A DNA stretch of 64,000 bases from contig NZ_CP012677.1 in NCBI RefSeq assembly GCF_001294625.1, positions 310,001 to 374,000 on the forward strand, given 5' to 3'. The notes below the pieces were generated by a model. That model ran no database searches. It was not told where the DNA came from and saw nothing but the letters and a program-made list of their open reading frames with translations. Source of the stretch: Arthrobacter alpinus. GTDB taxonomy: Bacteria; Actinomycetota; Actinomycetes; Actinomycetales; Micrococcaceae. The translations under genes and the position numbers were made by a program. Below, piece after piece: positions 34,817 through 45,353 of the stretch (positions are counted from its first letter, which is position 1; each line of letters starts with the position of its first letter).

Positions 34817-35890
34817 TTGCTGGAATTTACCGCCCGATTTGCCACCGCCGCCGAGATTGACCAATGGGACACCTTGGTTACGGCGAACCCCAACGGGGGC
34901 AATCTGCTGCAGTCAGCCGCCTTCGCGGCAGTCAAAAAAAACTACGGATGGAATACTCAATTCATCGCCTTCCAGGGCCCCGGCTACACCAGCTACAACC
35001 TGGTGCTGGAAAAGGACTTCCCGCTGCTGGGCAAGTTATGGTATCTCATCAAGGGCCCAGATGTGCCCACCGTGGAGGACATTCCGGCGATGATGCAGGC
35101 GCTGCGCGTCTTCAACCGCAAGGCCAAACTGAACGTGTTCGCCGTGAAAATCGAACCGGATGTTGTTGACTCAGAGGAAGCCAGGGCGGTGCTTGTCAGC
35201 GCTGGCTTGGTGAAGTCCGCGGACCTGCAGCCCAACGACCACACTGCCTTGCTGGACATCTCCCCGGAACCCAACCAGTTGCTGCGCAATCTGCATTCTC
35301 GTGGTCGCAACGCCGTCCGACGTGCCCTCCGCGAAGAGGTTGAGGTGGTTCGTATGGAACCCACCGAATCCACCATGCGCAGCATGTATGAGCTCATGGT
35401 GGGCACCATCACCGCCAAATCCACCAGCAAGGCCCGCGACTTTGCGTACTATCGCCAGTTCTGGAGCGAATTTTGTTCGCGCGATCAGGGCCGTTTTTAC
35501 TTTGTCTACGAAGACGGCGTCCCCTCGGTGGGGGCGTTTGTTATCAACTACGGAATCAAAGCCACGTATAAGGACGGCGGGTCGCTCCAGCAGCGCAAGC
35601 AGTACGGCGATTCCCACCTGGTGCAGTGGGTGGCCATCAACGACATGTTGGAGCTCGGGGCCCGGGAGTATGACTTCTGCGGGACGCCGCCGTCGGCCAG
35701 GCTCAAGGACCCCACCCACCCCCACCACGGCCTGGGCCTGTTCAAGACAAGCTTCACCAAGACTGTCACCGATTTTGTGGGCTGTTACGACCTGGTGCTC
35801 AGCCCGCTGCGGTATAAATTGTTCACAAGCTTCGCCGAACGAGTGTTCCGACAGTTGTATACGCGGCGCACCGGGCAGCAGTTCTACTAA
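34817..35890 (+). CDS. FemABX-family peptidoglycan bridge aminoacyltransferase
   Basis: A 357-residue protein with two GNAT-like halves typical of FemX/FmhB. Recognisable segments are GNLLQSAAFAAVKKNYGW, LHSRGRNAVRRALREEVEV, DGVPSVGAFVINYGIKATYKDGGS and the C-terminal GAREYDFCGTPPSARL followed by LGLFKTSFTKTVTDFVGCYD. These enzymes add amino acids from aminoacyl-tRNA to the lipid II stem peptide, consistent with the interpeptide bridges of Micrococcaceae. The start is TTG 34817 with GAGGG just upstream; there is no nearby ATG. Divergent from the ABC permease remnant and intact. Confidence 0.85.
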   Translation: MLEFTARFATAAEIDQWDTLVTANPNGGNLLQSAAFAAVKKNYGWNTQFIAFQGPGYTSYNLVLEKDFPLLGKLWYLIKGPDVPTVEDIPAMMQALRVFNRKAKLNVFAVKIEPDVVDSEEARAVLVSAGLVKSADLQPNDHTALLDISPEPNQLLRNLHSRGRNAVRRALREEVEVVRMEPTESTMRSMYELMVGTITAKSTSKARDFAYYRQFWSEFCSRDQGRFYFVYEDGVPSVGAFVINYGIKATYKDGGSLQQRKQYGDSHLVQWVAINDMLELGAREYDFCGTPPSARLKDPTHPHHGLGLFKTSFTKTVTDFVGCYDLVLSPLRYKLFTSFAERVFRQLYTRRTGQQFY

Positions 35891-35961
35891 ACCTTTTGTG
35901 ATGTTCGACGTCGGCACCGGCCGCCGTCGGGCACCGCGGGTCCTGGCTTCAAGGAGAGCGG

Positions 35962-37476
35962 ATGAGCGACAGCTCCAAAGACCGGGAACACCAAAACCGG
36001 CACCACCAAGACAAAGCGCCCAAATCTAGGACGGCACCGCCCGCCGGGATGATCCCGCTGGTCCCTCAACCGCGGCCCAACAACGCTGCACGCAATGTGC
36101 TGCGCCGCCTGGTCCAGAGCGAAACGCCTCCCACGGCGCCGATGAACATTGTCCAGCGCCTGGCTGGCAGCCCGTACGCCAATCCCATGATCCAGGTGGG
36201 CAAGGTCGAAGAATCTTCCCGAAAGAGCATTGACTTCGCCTTGCTCCTGGCGGAGACCATGTTCCGCTACGGGGCAGGCGCCATGGAAGTGGAAACCTCC
36301 ATCATCGCCGTCACAGCCGCTTTTGGCCTGCGCGGAATCGAAGTGGACATCACCAACCAGTCGGTGATCATCAACTACGCCCGGCGTGATGGGATCCCCA
36401 TCACAGTGCTGCGGGTGGTGCGTTCCTGGACCAACAATTATGCCGGGCTGGTGCAGGTGCACGAGTTGGTGAGCGAGATTGTCAGCGGAGGGGTTGCTGT
36501 GCCGGAGGCCCACCAGCGCCTCTATGTCATCATCAAGCGGCCCAAACCGTTTCCGCGGTGGATGGTGTCAGTGGCCGAGGCTGTATTTGTGGCCGCCGTG
36601 GTGGGTGTCATTGGCGGCTCCGTCTTTGGCATGCTCGTGGCGTTGCTGGCCATCCTGCTCGTCAGCCAGGTGGCGCGGGTCCTAGGAAAATGGCTTGTTC
36701 CCGACTTCTTCATCACGGCCGTCAGCTCCTTCATTGTCACCGCTGTGGCAGTCTTGTGCTTCATGTTCCATGTCCCGTTGAGCCCGTCGCTGGTGGTTGC
36801 GGGAGGGATCTTGTTGATGCTGCCGTCGGGGCGGCTGGTCTCGGCCGTCCAGGATGCCATCAACGGTTTCCCCGTCACAGCTGCGGGCCGATTCCTCTCA
36901 GCGTTCCTGACCTTTGGTGCCATTGTGGGTGGCATCGCCGTCGCCCTCGTCACCAGCGCGCTTTTTGGCGCCGAACGTCTCAATGTTGCCGAACCGATCG
37001 CAGGCTCGCAGCCACTAATTTTGGTGCTTCCGCTTGTTGCCGTGGCCACGGTGGCCATTTGCATTGCCGAGCAAACTGCCGCCCGGCTGCTGCTGCCCAC
37101 CATGGCTGTTGCATTGGTGGGATACCTTTCCTACTACGTCAGCTTGGAGGTGGGCCTGGGTGACCGGTTCGCGCCGGCGCTAGCGGCCGTCATCGTCGGC
37201 GTCCTGGCCCGCGTTGTTGCCCTACATTTTCGCTCACCACAATTGGTGGTGGCGGTCCCGTCCATCATCTTCTTGCTGGTGGGACTGTCCATCTTCCGGG
37301 CCATGTTCGTGCTAACCCTCACCCCCGAGGATTCCGGCGTCGGGGCCCTGGGACTCTTCAACGCTCTGGTGGTCATCTTGGCTGTGGCGGCCGGCGTGGT
37401 CCTAGGCGACAACATCGCCCGCCCCTTCGCACGCAGAAACGGTGTCAAGGACAAGCGCAGGAACCGACGGCGGTAA
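35962..37476 (+). CDS. thrE: threonine/serine exporter family protein (ThrE)
   Basis: A 504-residue protein combining the two ThrE domains. A soluble N-terminal part (about 60-190) contains FALLLAETMFRYGAGAMEVETSI and GLRGIEVDITNQSVII. About ten membrane segments follow (about 195-490). Corynebacterium ThrE exports threonine and serine driven by the proton gradient. The N-terminal 50 residues are hydrophilic and rich in Lys/Pro. ATG 35962 follows AAGGAGAG. It lies 71 bases downstream of the FemABX gene in the same direction and may be cotranscribed with it. Confidence 0.86.
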   Translation: MSDSSKDREHQNRHHQDKAPKSRTAPPAGMIPLVPQPRPNNAARNVLRRLVQSETPPTAPMNIVQRLAGSPYANPMIQVGKVEESSRKSIDFALLLAETMFRYGAGAMEVETSIIAVTAAFGLRGIEVDITNQSVIINYARRDGIPITVLRVVRSWTNNYAGLVQVHELVSEIVSGGVAVPEAHQRLYVIIKRPKPFPRWMVSVAEAVFVAAVVGVIGGSVFGMLVALLAILLVSQVARVLGKWLVPDFFITAVSSFIVTAVAVLCFMFHVPLSPSLVVAGGILLMLPSGRLVSAVQDAINGFPVTAAGRFLSAFLTFGAIVGGIAVALVTSALFGAERLNVAEPIAGSQPLILVLPLVAVATVAICIAEQTAARLLLPTMAVALVGYLSYYVSLEVGLGDRFAPALAAVIVGVLARVVALHFRSPQLVVAVPSIIFLLVGLSIFRAMFVLTLTPEDSGVGALGLFNALVVILAVAAGVVLGDNIARPFARRNGVKDKRRNRRR

Positions 37477-37511
37477 CCTGTCACTTGGGCCTGGAGGCGG
37501 GGCGTCGGTGG

Positions 37512-38366
37512 CTACAGGATCTTGCCGATGGGCTGCTTCTTCTCCGCCTGGAAGTAGTCCTCGGTGCGGCCGTAGGCCCAGTAGCCCGAGATTGAGACCT
37601 GGGAGCGGTCCAGGCCACGCTGTTTGAAGAGGACATCGCGGAGCTTCTTGACGTATTCGCGTTCCCCGTGGACAAACGCATCCACGGGGCCCTCCATCCA
37701 CGGACCGGCCGTAACGGCGTCTATCAGCGCGGTGCTTTCGGCTGGGGTGGCGCCATCCCTGAAGAGCCAGGTCACGGCCAGGCCCTCTGGCGCGTGAATC
37801 GGCTGGAGGTCCGCGGCGGTGTCGACCTCAAGAAAGGCGTGCCCCAGGGCGTCGGCCGGCAAGGACTCAATGGCGGCCGCGATTGCCGGCAGGGCTGCCT
37901 CGTCACCGGCGAACAGGTACCAGGCGGCGTCGGGGTCGGGCCGGTAGGCACCGCCGGGGCCCGAAAAGATGATGCGATCCCCGGGTGCGCAGCTGGCGGC
38001 CCATGGCCCGGCCAGGCCGGTTTCCCCATGCAAAACAAAGTCGATGGCCACTTCCTGTGCCGCCATGTCAACCCAGCGCAGCGTGTAGGTGCGGGTGGCC
38101 GGCCACTGCTCGCGGGGCATGGACTCGCGCAGGGCAAAGACATCCACTGGTTCGCTGTAGTTGACCCCGGGCTGCAGGAAATGGATTTTCACATACATGT
38201 CGGTGGCGTCCTTGGCGAGAAAATCTGTCAGCGCCGGCCCACCGGCCACGATGCGCACCATGTGCGGGCTGAGCACTTCCTTGCGCAACACCGCCAGGGC
38301 GAATTGGGCGCGGGGCTTGACCGCGGGGGCTGTAAACGGTTTGGTGCTGGCTTCAGCGGGGTTCAC
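37512..38366 (-). CDS. siderophore-interacting protein (ferric-siderophore reductase)
   Basis: A 284-residue SIP-family flavoprotein. The FAD-binding domain includes TRTYTLRWVDMAAQEVAIDFVLHGETGLAGPWA (the R-x-Y-T motif and the HG...GPA segment) and the C-terminal NAD(P)H domain contains YLFAGDEAALPAIAAAIESL. The family reduces iron(III)-siderophores in the cytoplasm to release iron. The start is GTG 38366 with AGGAG seven bases upstream. A palindrome resembling a DtxR/IdeR iron box lies about 50 bases upstream, so iron repression is likely. Confidence 0.87.
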   Translation of the reverse strand: MNPAEASTKPFTAPAVKPRAQFALAVLRKEVLSPHMVRIVAGGPALTDFLAKDATDMYVKIHFLQPGVNYSEPVDVFALRESMPREQWPATRTYTLRWVDMAAQEVAIDFVLHGETGLAGPWAASCAPGDRIIFSGPGGAYRPDPDAAWYLFAGDEAALPAIAAAIESLPADALGHAFLEVDTAADLQPIHAPEGLAVTWLFRDGATPAESTALIDAVTAGPWMEGPVDAFVHGEREYVKKLRDVLFKQRGLDRSQVSISGYWAYGRTEDYFQAEKKQPIGKIL

Positions 38367-38413
38367 TTGTTCACTCCTGAACGGGCGGCGGGATGAAACA
38401 CAAAGGCGGCGAA

Positions 38414-38429
38414 GTTAGGTATACCTAAC
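38414..38429. promoter_or_regulatory. DtxR/IdeR-like iron box
   Basis: GTTAGGTATACCTAAC is a perfect 16-base palindrome whose arms match the TTAGG half-sites of actinobacterial DtxR/IdeR operators. It is upstream of the siderophore-interacting protein gene, a classical target. Binding is inferred from sequence. Confidence 0.75.
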
Positions 38430-38448
38430 ACTACCAGCTTGCCGGGGA

Positions 38449-39213
38449 CTAGGCCCGGAGCGCCCAATCGATGGGGGAGGCCCCCTGCTCTGCCAGGGAG
38501 GCGTTGACGCGACTGAAGGGCCGTGAGCCAAAGAACCCGCGTGAGGCCGACAACGGGCTCGGGTGGGCCGATTCGATGATGGAGGTCCGGCCTAACGTGG
38601 GTGCCAGCTTTTGTGCGTCTTTCCCCCACAGGACGCTGACCAGTGGCTTGTCTCGGGCCGCCAAAGCCTCGATGACCGCGCCGGTGACCTCTTCCCAGCC
38701 GCGACGGCGGTGTGAGCCTGCCGCGCCCGGCGCCACCGTCAGCACCCTGTTCAGTAGCAGGACACCCTGCTCCGCCCAGGCGCTGAGGTCGCCATGGGGG
38801 GCCGGTGCGATGCCCAGGTCGCTCTGGAGTTCCTTGTAAATATTCTTCAGGCTGCGCGGCAGCGGACGGGTCGTCCTGTCTACGGAAAACGCAAGACCCA
38901 CCGAATGGCCTGGGGTGGGGTAGGGGTCCTGGCCCACTATGAGGACCTTGACCGCGGCCAGCGGGGTTGACAGCGCACGCAACACCTTGGTGGGTGGAGG
39001 CAGGAAGGAAGATCCGGCGTCGTATTCACGCTGGAGCATGCGACCCAAGGACTGCAAGCTGGCCTCCATCGGCAGCAGTGTTTGTGCCCAGTCCTGGGCC
39101 AGCAAGGACAGCGGGTCGCGGGCCAGCGCCGTCAGGGCCTGCAATTGGGCCCCGTCCCAGGCGGGGGACGAATGGGGGGAAGGAAAATCAAAGAGGCTGG
39201 GGGTGGAGTCCAT
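38449..39213 (-). CDS. ung: uracil-DNA glycosylase, family 1
   Basis: A 254-residue Ung protein. The water-activating motif VGQDPYPTPGHSVGLAFS, the middle GVLLLNRVLTV and the DNA-intercalating HPSPLSASRGFFGSRPF are all present. It removes uracil from DNA to start base-excision repair. ATG 39213 (MDSTPSLFDF) is preferred over the longer upstream frame because it gives the usual length. It stands 20 bases downstream of the iron box but is transcribed towards the siderophore gene. Confidence 0.9.
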   Translation of the reverse strand: MDSTPSLFDFPSPHSSPAWDGAQLQALTALARDPLSLLAQDWAQTLLPMEASLQSLGRMLQREYDAGSSFLPPPTKVLRALSTPLAAVKVLIVGQDPYPTPGHSVGLAFSVDRTTRPLPRSLKNIYKELQSDLGIAPAPHGDLSAWAEQGVLLLNRVLTVAPGAAGSHRRRGWEEVTGAVIEALAARDKPLVSVLWGKDAQKLAPTLGRTSIIESAHPSPLSASRGFFGSRPFSRVNASLAEQGASPIDWALRA

Positions 39214-39386
39214 GGTCCCATTCTCACGGTTGTGGGGCCAAGTTGTTCCCTCCACAGGCCGGGCCAGGTGTTGTGTTTTCCACAGCTGGGCGAATGACAT
39301 GGTTGTGGTTCGCCCCTATCATGGAAGGGAAGAGTGGCTCCGCGACGGCGCCGCTGAAAAAAGTCAGACGCTGAATTGGAGAATTT

Positions 39387-39689
39387 GTGGCGGAAACATC
39401 CGGGCAGGTGCCGCATGCGCCGGACCCTGGGGGAGAAACTGGTGCTGGTTTAAGCGAACGGGACACTGCGATGCTGGACCTTGAACGGCAGTGGTGGAAG
39501 TACGCCGGCGCCAAGGAACAAGCCATCCGGGAGCTGTTTGACCTGTCGGCCACGCACTACTACCAAATCCTGAACGCTTTGATCGACACGGACGCCGCAC
39601 TGATGCATGACCCCATGCTGGTCAAGCGGTTGCGTAGACTACGTATGACGCGCCAGAAGGCACGAACCGCACGCCGGCTCGGCAATTGA
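39387..39689 (+). CDS. DUF3263 domain protein
   Basis: A 100-residue protein. The C-terminal 75 residues (LSERDTAMLDLERQWWKYAG AKEQAIRELFDLSATHYYQI) are the actinobacterial DUF3263 domain, which resembles a helix-turn-helix DNA-binding module and is usually encoded next to a LytR_C protein, as here. GTG 39387 follows GGAGAATT. Function unknown; its arginine-rich tail suits DNA contact. Confidence 0.83.
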   Translation: MAETSGQVPHAPDPGGETGAGLSERDTAMLDLERQWWKYAGAKEQAIRELFDLSATHYYQILNALIDTDAALMHDPMLVKRLRRLRMTRQKARTARRLGN

Positions 39690-39732
39690 CGCCCACTCAC
39701 ACTGCCTCACCTCTGAAGGACAGCACTGCACT

Positions 39733-40344
39733 ATGAGCAATTACCCGCGCGATGAATTCGACCGTGTCCCGGAAAATTCGGCACGCCACGGCGTTCACCG
39801 AGCCTCGCTGGAAACTCCCACGCGCTCTCTGTTGCCGCTGATGATCTTCGGTGTGGCGGCGTTGTGCATCGGCGTGTTGGCGTTCTTCGTCGTGCCCAAA
39901 ATCGCTGGCAACGACACGGCCGCCCCGCCGCCCCCAGTGGGTCAAAGCGCTGCGGCGACGACGGCGCAAACCTCTTCCGATGTGCTGCCGAGCCCCACCT
40001 CTTCTGCGACGCCGACAACGACGCAGGCGCCAACCCCCGAACCCACTGCTGCACCCACCCCCGACTCCGTGGTTGACAAGAGCACGCCGGTGGCCGTGTA
40101 CAACGGGACAGGCACACCCGGGCTGGCTGCAAAGTACGCCGCGCTGGTGACCGCAGGCGGCTGGACGGTGTCACAATCTGCCAACTGGGGCGGGCTGCCC
40201 CAGGCGACGTCAGTGATTTTCTACAGCGGCGTGACACAAAAGGCCAATGCCCAGGCACTGGGAACACTGCTGAACATCACAAACTTGGTGGATACCGCCG
40301 AGCTGAAGATTCCGCTAACAGTGGTGCTGGGGCCTGGAGCGTAG
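39733..40344 (+). CDS. membrane-anchored LytR C-terminal-domain protein
   Basis: A 203-residue protein with one N-terminal membrane segment (about 35-57), a Pro/Thr/Ala-rich extracytoplasmic linker (about 60-112) and a C-terminal LytR_C domain starting TPVAVYNGTGTPGLAAKYAA. The domain occurs in cell-wall proteins, usually with LytR-CpsA-Psr enzymes; alone it may bind cell-wall components. ATG 39733 follows GAAGGACAG, 43 bases after the DUF3263 gene, so the two likely form an operon that ends before groL. Confidence 0.83.
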   Translation: MSNYPRDEFDRVPENSARHGVHRASLETPTRSLLPLMIFGVAALCIGVLAFFVVPKIAGNDTAAPPPPVGQSAAATTAQTSSDVLPSPTSSATPTTTQAPTPEPTAAPTPDSVVDKSTPVAVYNGTGTPGLAAKYAALVTAGGWTVSQSANWGGLPQATSVIFYSGVTQKANAQALGTLLNITNLVDTAELKIPLTVVLGPGA

Positions 40345-40440
40345 CTTTCAGAACCCGCGCCGTGTGCATTTGCTGTGCACCTGGATCGGGTCCGCAAATG
40401 TCAAGAGGGAGTTCGCCCGCAGCACATTGACGGCCCCGCG

Positions 40441-40467
40441 CTTGCACTCTCGGGTGTCGAGTGCTAA
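40441..40467 (+). promoter_or_regulatory. CIRCE element 1
   Basis: CTTGCACTC, nine bases, GAGTGCTAA: the HrcA-binding CIRCE consensus with two mismatches in the left arm. It lies about 200 bases before groL. HrcA repression released by heat shock is expected. Confidence 0.8.
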
Positions 40468-40475
40468 TTATTGAC

Positions 40476-40502
40476 TTAGCACTCTGAGGTGGTGACTGCT
40501 AG
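40476..40502 (+). promoter_or_regulatory. CIRCE element 2 (degenerate right arm)
   Basis: TTAGCACTC matches the CIRCE left arm perfectly. After nine bases the right arm is GACTGCTAG, with two mismatches. TTGACT (40471-40476) overlaps its left edge and may be a -35. With element 1 it gives tandem operators before groL. Confidence 0.65.
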
Positions 40503-40629
40503 TTTCTAAGCAGCGCATCGCCGTCGGAGGTCATAACTTTCCTCATGTGGTGAGGATTTTGGTGCAGGCGTGAAAGAGATCGCCGGTTCCTGATCCGTCC
40601 GTCGCGGGCACCGCACGCAGGGAAGCTGA

Positions 40630-42294
<1,665 letters not shown>

Positions 42295-42326
42295 CCGCCT
42301 GCTCCACCCGTTATTGTTTGCACCAT

Positions 42327-42366
42327 AGGCGTCCTTTCCCTTGCGGAAGGGGCGCCTTTGGCTTTT
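42327..42366 (+). terminator. intrinsic terminator of groL
   Basis: AGGCGTCCTTTCCC, loop TTGC, GGAAGGGGCGCCT forms a strong stem with one or two mismatches, 33 bases after the groL stop. It is followed by TTGGCTTTT. Confidence 0.75.
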
Positions 42367-42396
42367 AGTGTCACCGCCATCTGAAAGTATGGATGC

Positions 42397-43389
42397 ATGA
42401 CTATTATTGCTGCCGCCGATGGTTCGGCCCTTGGAAATCCCGGACCCGCCGGCTGGGCCTGGTACGTGGATGAGAACTGCTGGCGTGCCGGGGGTTGGCC
42501 GCACGGTACCAACAACATGGGCGAGCTCATGGCCGTCCTTGACCTCTTCAAGTCAACGGCCCATCTGCCCAGAGAGCCGCTGCATATTCTGTGCGACAGC
42601 CAGTACGTCATCAACTCGGTTACCAAGTGGATGCCAGGTTGGAAGCGCAAGGGTTGGAAGAAATCAGACGGCAAGCCGGTTCTGAACCTTGAATTGCTCA
42701 AGGAGATCGACGCGGCACTGGTGGGCCGCAAATACACCTTTGAGTGGGTAAAAGGCCACGCCGGCCACGAGCTGAACGAGGCAGCGGATGTTCGCGCCCG
42801 TGACGCCGCCACCGCCTTCCAGGCCAAGCGCGCCCCGCGAGAAGGACCAGGCTTTCCCGGTGCGGACACGGCCCGGGCAGGCGCGTCGGCCTCGGCCGCT
42901 GCGCCTGTTCCCCCTAGGGAAACACCCGCCAGTCCCGGAGTTACCCCAACAGCGCAGGCACTTTTCCTCCTCCCCGACGAGCCACAGCAGCTGGATCTGT
43001 TTTTTGGCGTTGACGACGAGCCGGACCCCGCATACAACAGTGTCCCCGACGACGGGCTCAAGATACTGGTGAACCTGGAACGAGAGCTGATGGATCCAGA
43101 GTTCAGGACCGACGCGTCCAAGCTCGCGATGTTGCTGCACAAGGACTTCACTGAGGTGGGCGCCTCCGGGCGGTCCTGGACCCGCGAGGAAGCCATCACT
43201 GCCCTTGGTGGGGATCAACCCGCAGATGCGACACTGGAGGTCCTCACGCTTGATCTGGTGGATGCGGAAACAGCCCTGCTCACGTACCGGAGCGTGGAAC
43301 CGCGCGGCAGCGTGCTGCGCAGTTCACTGTGGCGCCGTGACAGTGGCCGGTGGCAGTTGCGTTTCCACCAAGGAACCCCGGAAGCATAA
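42397..43389 (+). CDS. RNase HI fused to a DUF4440/SnoaL-like domain
   Basis: A 330-residue protein. Residues 1-140 are RNase HI with all four carboxylates: D8, E43 (NNMGELMA), D67 (CDSQYV) and D131 (NEAADVRARDA), plus the histidine of KGHAGHE. Residues about 145-205 are a low-complexity Ala/Pro linker. Residues 210-330 form a second domain with DDGLKILVNLERELMDPEFR and SLWRRDSGRWQLRFHQGTPE, typical of the DUF4440 (NTF2-like) fold. RNase HI removes RNA-DNA hybrids; the extra domain probably binds a small ligand or partner. ATG 42397. It lies alone after the groL terminator. Confidence 0.83.
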   Translation: MTIIAAADGSALGNPGPAGWAWYVDENCWRAGGWPHGTNNMGELMAVLDLFKSTAHLPREPLHILCDSQYVINSVTKWMPGWKRKGWKKSDGKPVLNLELLKEIDAALVGRKYTFEWVKGHAGHELNEAADVRARDAATAFQAKRAPREGPGFPGADTARAGASASAAAPVPPRETPASPGVTPTAQALFLLPDEPQQLDLFFGVDDEPDPAYNSVPDDGLKILVNLERELMDPEFRTDASKLAMLLHKDFTEVGASGRSWTREEAITALGGDQPADATLEVLTLDLVDAETALLTYRSVEPRGSVLRSSLWRRDSGRWQLRFHQGTPEA

Positions 43390-43403
43390 GCGCTGCACGC
43401 CAG

Positions 43404-43697
43404 TCACCGGGCCGTGAACATCCTGGTGTTGGCGTCTTCGGCCTGTGAGTACTGCGTGGCCGCCATGGACAGCGCGGAATTGATGCTCTCCAAGGACGCC
43501 TCCACCCTAATCTGCGTGGCGTGCCATTCCTGCAGAAGTGCCTGAAAATTGGTGGCAGCCGAGCCCGTCCATGTGCCTTGCAGATCCAGAAGGTTCCGTT
43601 TCATGGCGTCCACCTCCATCCGAATACGGTCAACGGATGCCTTGACTGCAGTACTTTTAATGGCAAGATCGTCGCTGTTGACGTTAAAGATGGCCAT
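43404..43697 (-). CDS. WXG100-family (ESAT-6-like) protein
   Basis: A 97-residue helical hairpin protein: MAIFNVNSDDLAIKSTAVKA, the WTG turn motif in LLDLQGTWTGSAATNFQALL, then a second long helix ending in AEDANTRMFTAR. Such proteins are secreted by type VII systems as dimers. No EccC ATPase or partner gene is in the window, so secretion would depend on genes elsewhere. ATG 43697 follows AAGGAGTGCGCC. Confidence 0.87.
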   Translation of the reverse strand: MAIFNVNSDDLAIKSTAVKASVDRIRMEVDAMKRNLLDLQGTWTGSAATNFQALLQEWHATQIRVEASLESINSALSMAATQYSQAEDANTRMFTAR

Positions 43698-43803
43698 GGC
43701 GCACTCCTTAGAAAGGGGTTGTTCAGCTGGGATACTACGGATACTTCCACCGTAGTTCCGCTTTGGAACAGTCAAAAGCGCTGGGCAGGCAATTGTGAAC
43801 GAC

Positions 43804-45348
43804 TCAGCCGATCGGTGCACCTGTGGAGGAATCAATGGTGCCGCCAGGAACCGGATCGTCGGCGCTCTCCGCCGCGTCGCCGTCGTCCAAGGCCTTGAAA
43901 GGCAGTTCAATGGCAAAGGTAGCGCCACCGCCTGGGGTCGCCTCCACCCTCACGGTACCGCCGTGGGAGGCCACAATGGCGGCCACAATGGCCAAGCCCA
44001 GGCCGCTGCCGCCGGTATTCCTGTCGCGGGAGGAATCAGCCCGGTAAAAGCGTTCAAAGACGCGCGCGGCGTCGTCCTCGGAGATGCCGGGGCCGTGGTC
44101 GCGGACCTTGATCACGGAGAACTTTTGGCCCACGCGATCCTGGATGCCTACCATGATTTCCACGCGGGTGCCCTCTGGGGTGTAACGCAGCGCATTACCC
44201 ATCAGGTTCGCCACTACCTGGCGCAGTTTCGCCTCGTCGCCCACCGTGGGGGCAGGGGCTCCCTTGCCGCCGTCCAGGCCCACGACGGTGAAGACCCGCT
44301 CCCGTGCGCTGGCACGGGCGTCGAGGACGGCGTCGTGGCCAATGAGCAGCAGGTCAACAGGCCTGAGCTGTAGCGGGCGCTGTTCGTCAATGCGGGCCAG
44401 CATCAGCAGGTCCTCCACGAGGGAGCCCATGCGTTTGGCTTCACTTTCAATCCGCCCCATTGCCATGCCCACATCCTCCGGGCCTTGCAGGGCGCCGTGC
44501 CGGTAAAGCTCGGAGAAGCCGCGGATGGTGACTAGGGGTGTGCGCAGTTCATGGGAGGCGTCAGCTACAAAGCGTCGCATACGCTTTTCAGACGCCGTCC
44601 GGGCGGCAAAGGCATGCTCAATGTGGGCCAACATGGTGTTCAAGGACCCGGAAAGCCGGCCCACTTCGGTGGCAGGATTTTCGATGTCCACACGCCGGGA
44701 GAGATCGCCGGCAGCGATAGCGGCAGCGGTTTTCTCCACCCTTCCCAGCGGGCGGAAAGACCGCGTCACTGTCCAATACGCAATCATGGTGCCCAAGGTG
44801 ACGGCAAGGATGGCCACGCCGGCAATGGCGACGGCTAGCCGTTCCATGGTCATATTGAGGTTCTCGTAGGGCAGACCAACCACCACATAGCCCTCGAGGT
44901 CACCGGATGCACTCGGGGCATCGGTGGGGCCCAGGGAAAACGACAGTGGCGCAATGACGGTGATCCGCCACGGGGCGGCGCCGTCGCTGCTGGGCACAGT
45001 GAACTTCTTGCCGTTCAGCGCCGTGGCCTGCGCCATGGTGTACGCAGGATAGACAGGTTTGTCCTTGCCAGAGCGGTTCTGGGCCGCTAGGGCTGAACTG
45101 TCAAAGTGGAAGCCCACATAGTAGTCAAAGCCAAACGGTGACGCGCCCGTACTCTGCGAATCAACGGTGCCAAAGACGGCGATGGATTTTTGGAACGTTG
45201 TCAGCTGCGAATCCATCTGGTCTTCCAGAAAGGAATGTAGCAAAAGAAACGTCGTGGCACCCAGCGCCAGCAGCGAAACGCTCAGCAGCGCGCTGATGAT
45301 CGCCACCAACTGTGAGCGCAGTGAGGCGTTCTTCCACAACGTAATCAA
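43804..45348 (-). CDS. membrane sensor histidine kinase
   Basis: A 514-residue kinase: N-terminal membrane helix (about 12-38), an extracytoplasmic sensor domain (about 40-170), a second helix (about 172-195), a HAMP linker (TRSFRPLGRVEKTAAAIAAG), the phosphorylated histidine in FVADASHELRTPLVTIRGF and ATPase boxes NLMGNALRYTP (N), HGPGISEDDAARVFERFYR (G1/F) and GGSGLGLAIV (G2). The start is TTG 45346-45348. It sits five bases after its response regulator and forms a two-gene operon with it. The signal is unknown; cell-envelope stress is typical of this subfamily. Confidence 0.88.
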   Translation of the reverse strand: MITLWKNASLRSQLVAIISALLSVSLLALGATTFLLLHSFLEDQMDSQLTTFQKSIAVFGTVDSQSTGASPFGFDYYVGFHFDSSALAAQNRSGKDKPVYPAYTMAQATALNGKKFTVPSSDGAAPWRITVIAPLSFSLGPTDAPSASGDLEGYVVVGLPYENLNMTMERLAVAIAGVAILAVTLGTMIAYWTVTRSFRPLGRVEKTAAAIAAGDLSRRVDIENPATEVGRLSGSLNTMLAHIEHAFAARTASEKRMRRFVADASHELRTPLVTIRGFSELYRHGALQGPEDVGMAMGRIESEAKRMGSLVEDLLMLARIDEQRPLQLRPVDLLLIGHDAVLDARASARERVFTVVGLDGGKGAPAPTVGDEAKLRQVVANLMGNALRYTPEGTRVEIMVGIQDRVGQKFSVIKVRDHGPGISEDDAARVFERFYRADSSRDRNTGGSGLGLAIVAAIVASHGGTVRVEATPGGGATFAIELPFKALDDGDAAESADDPVPGGTIDSSTGAPIG

Positions 45349-45353
45349 TGTTC

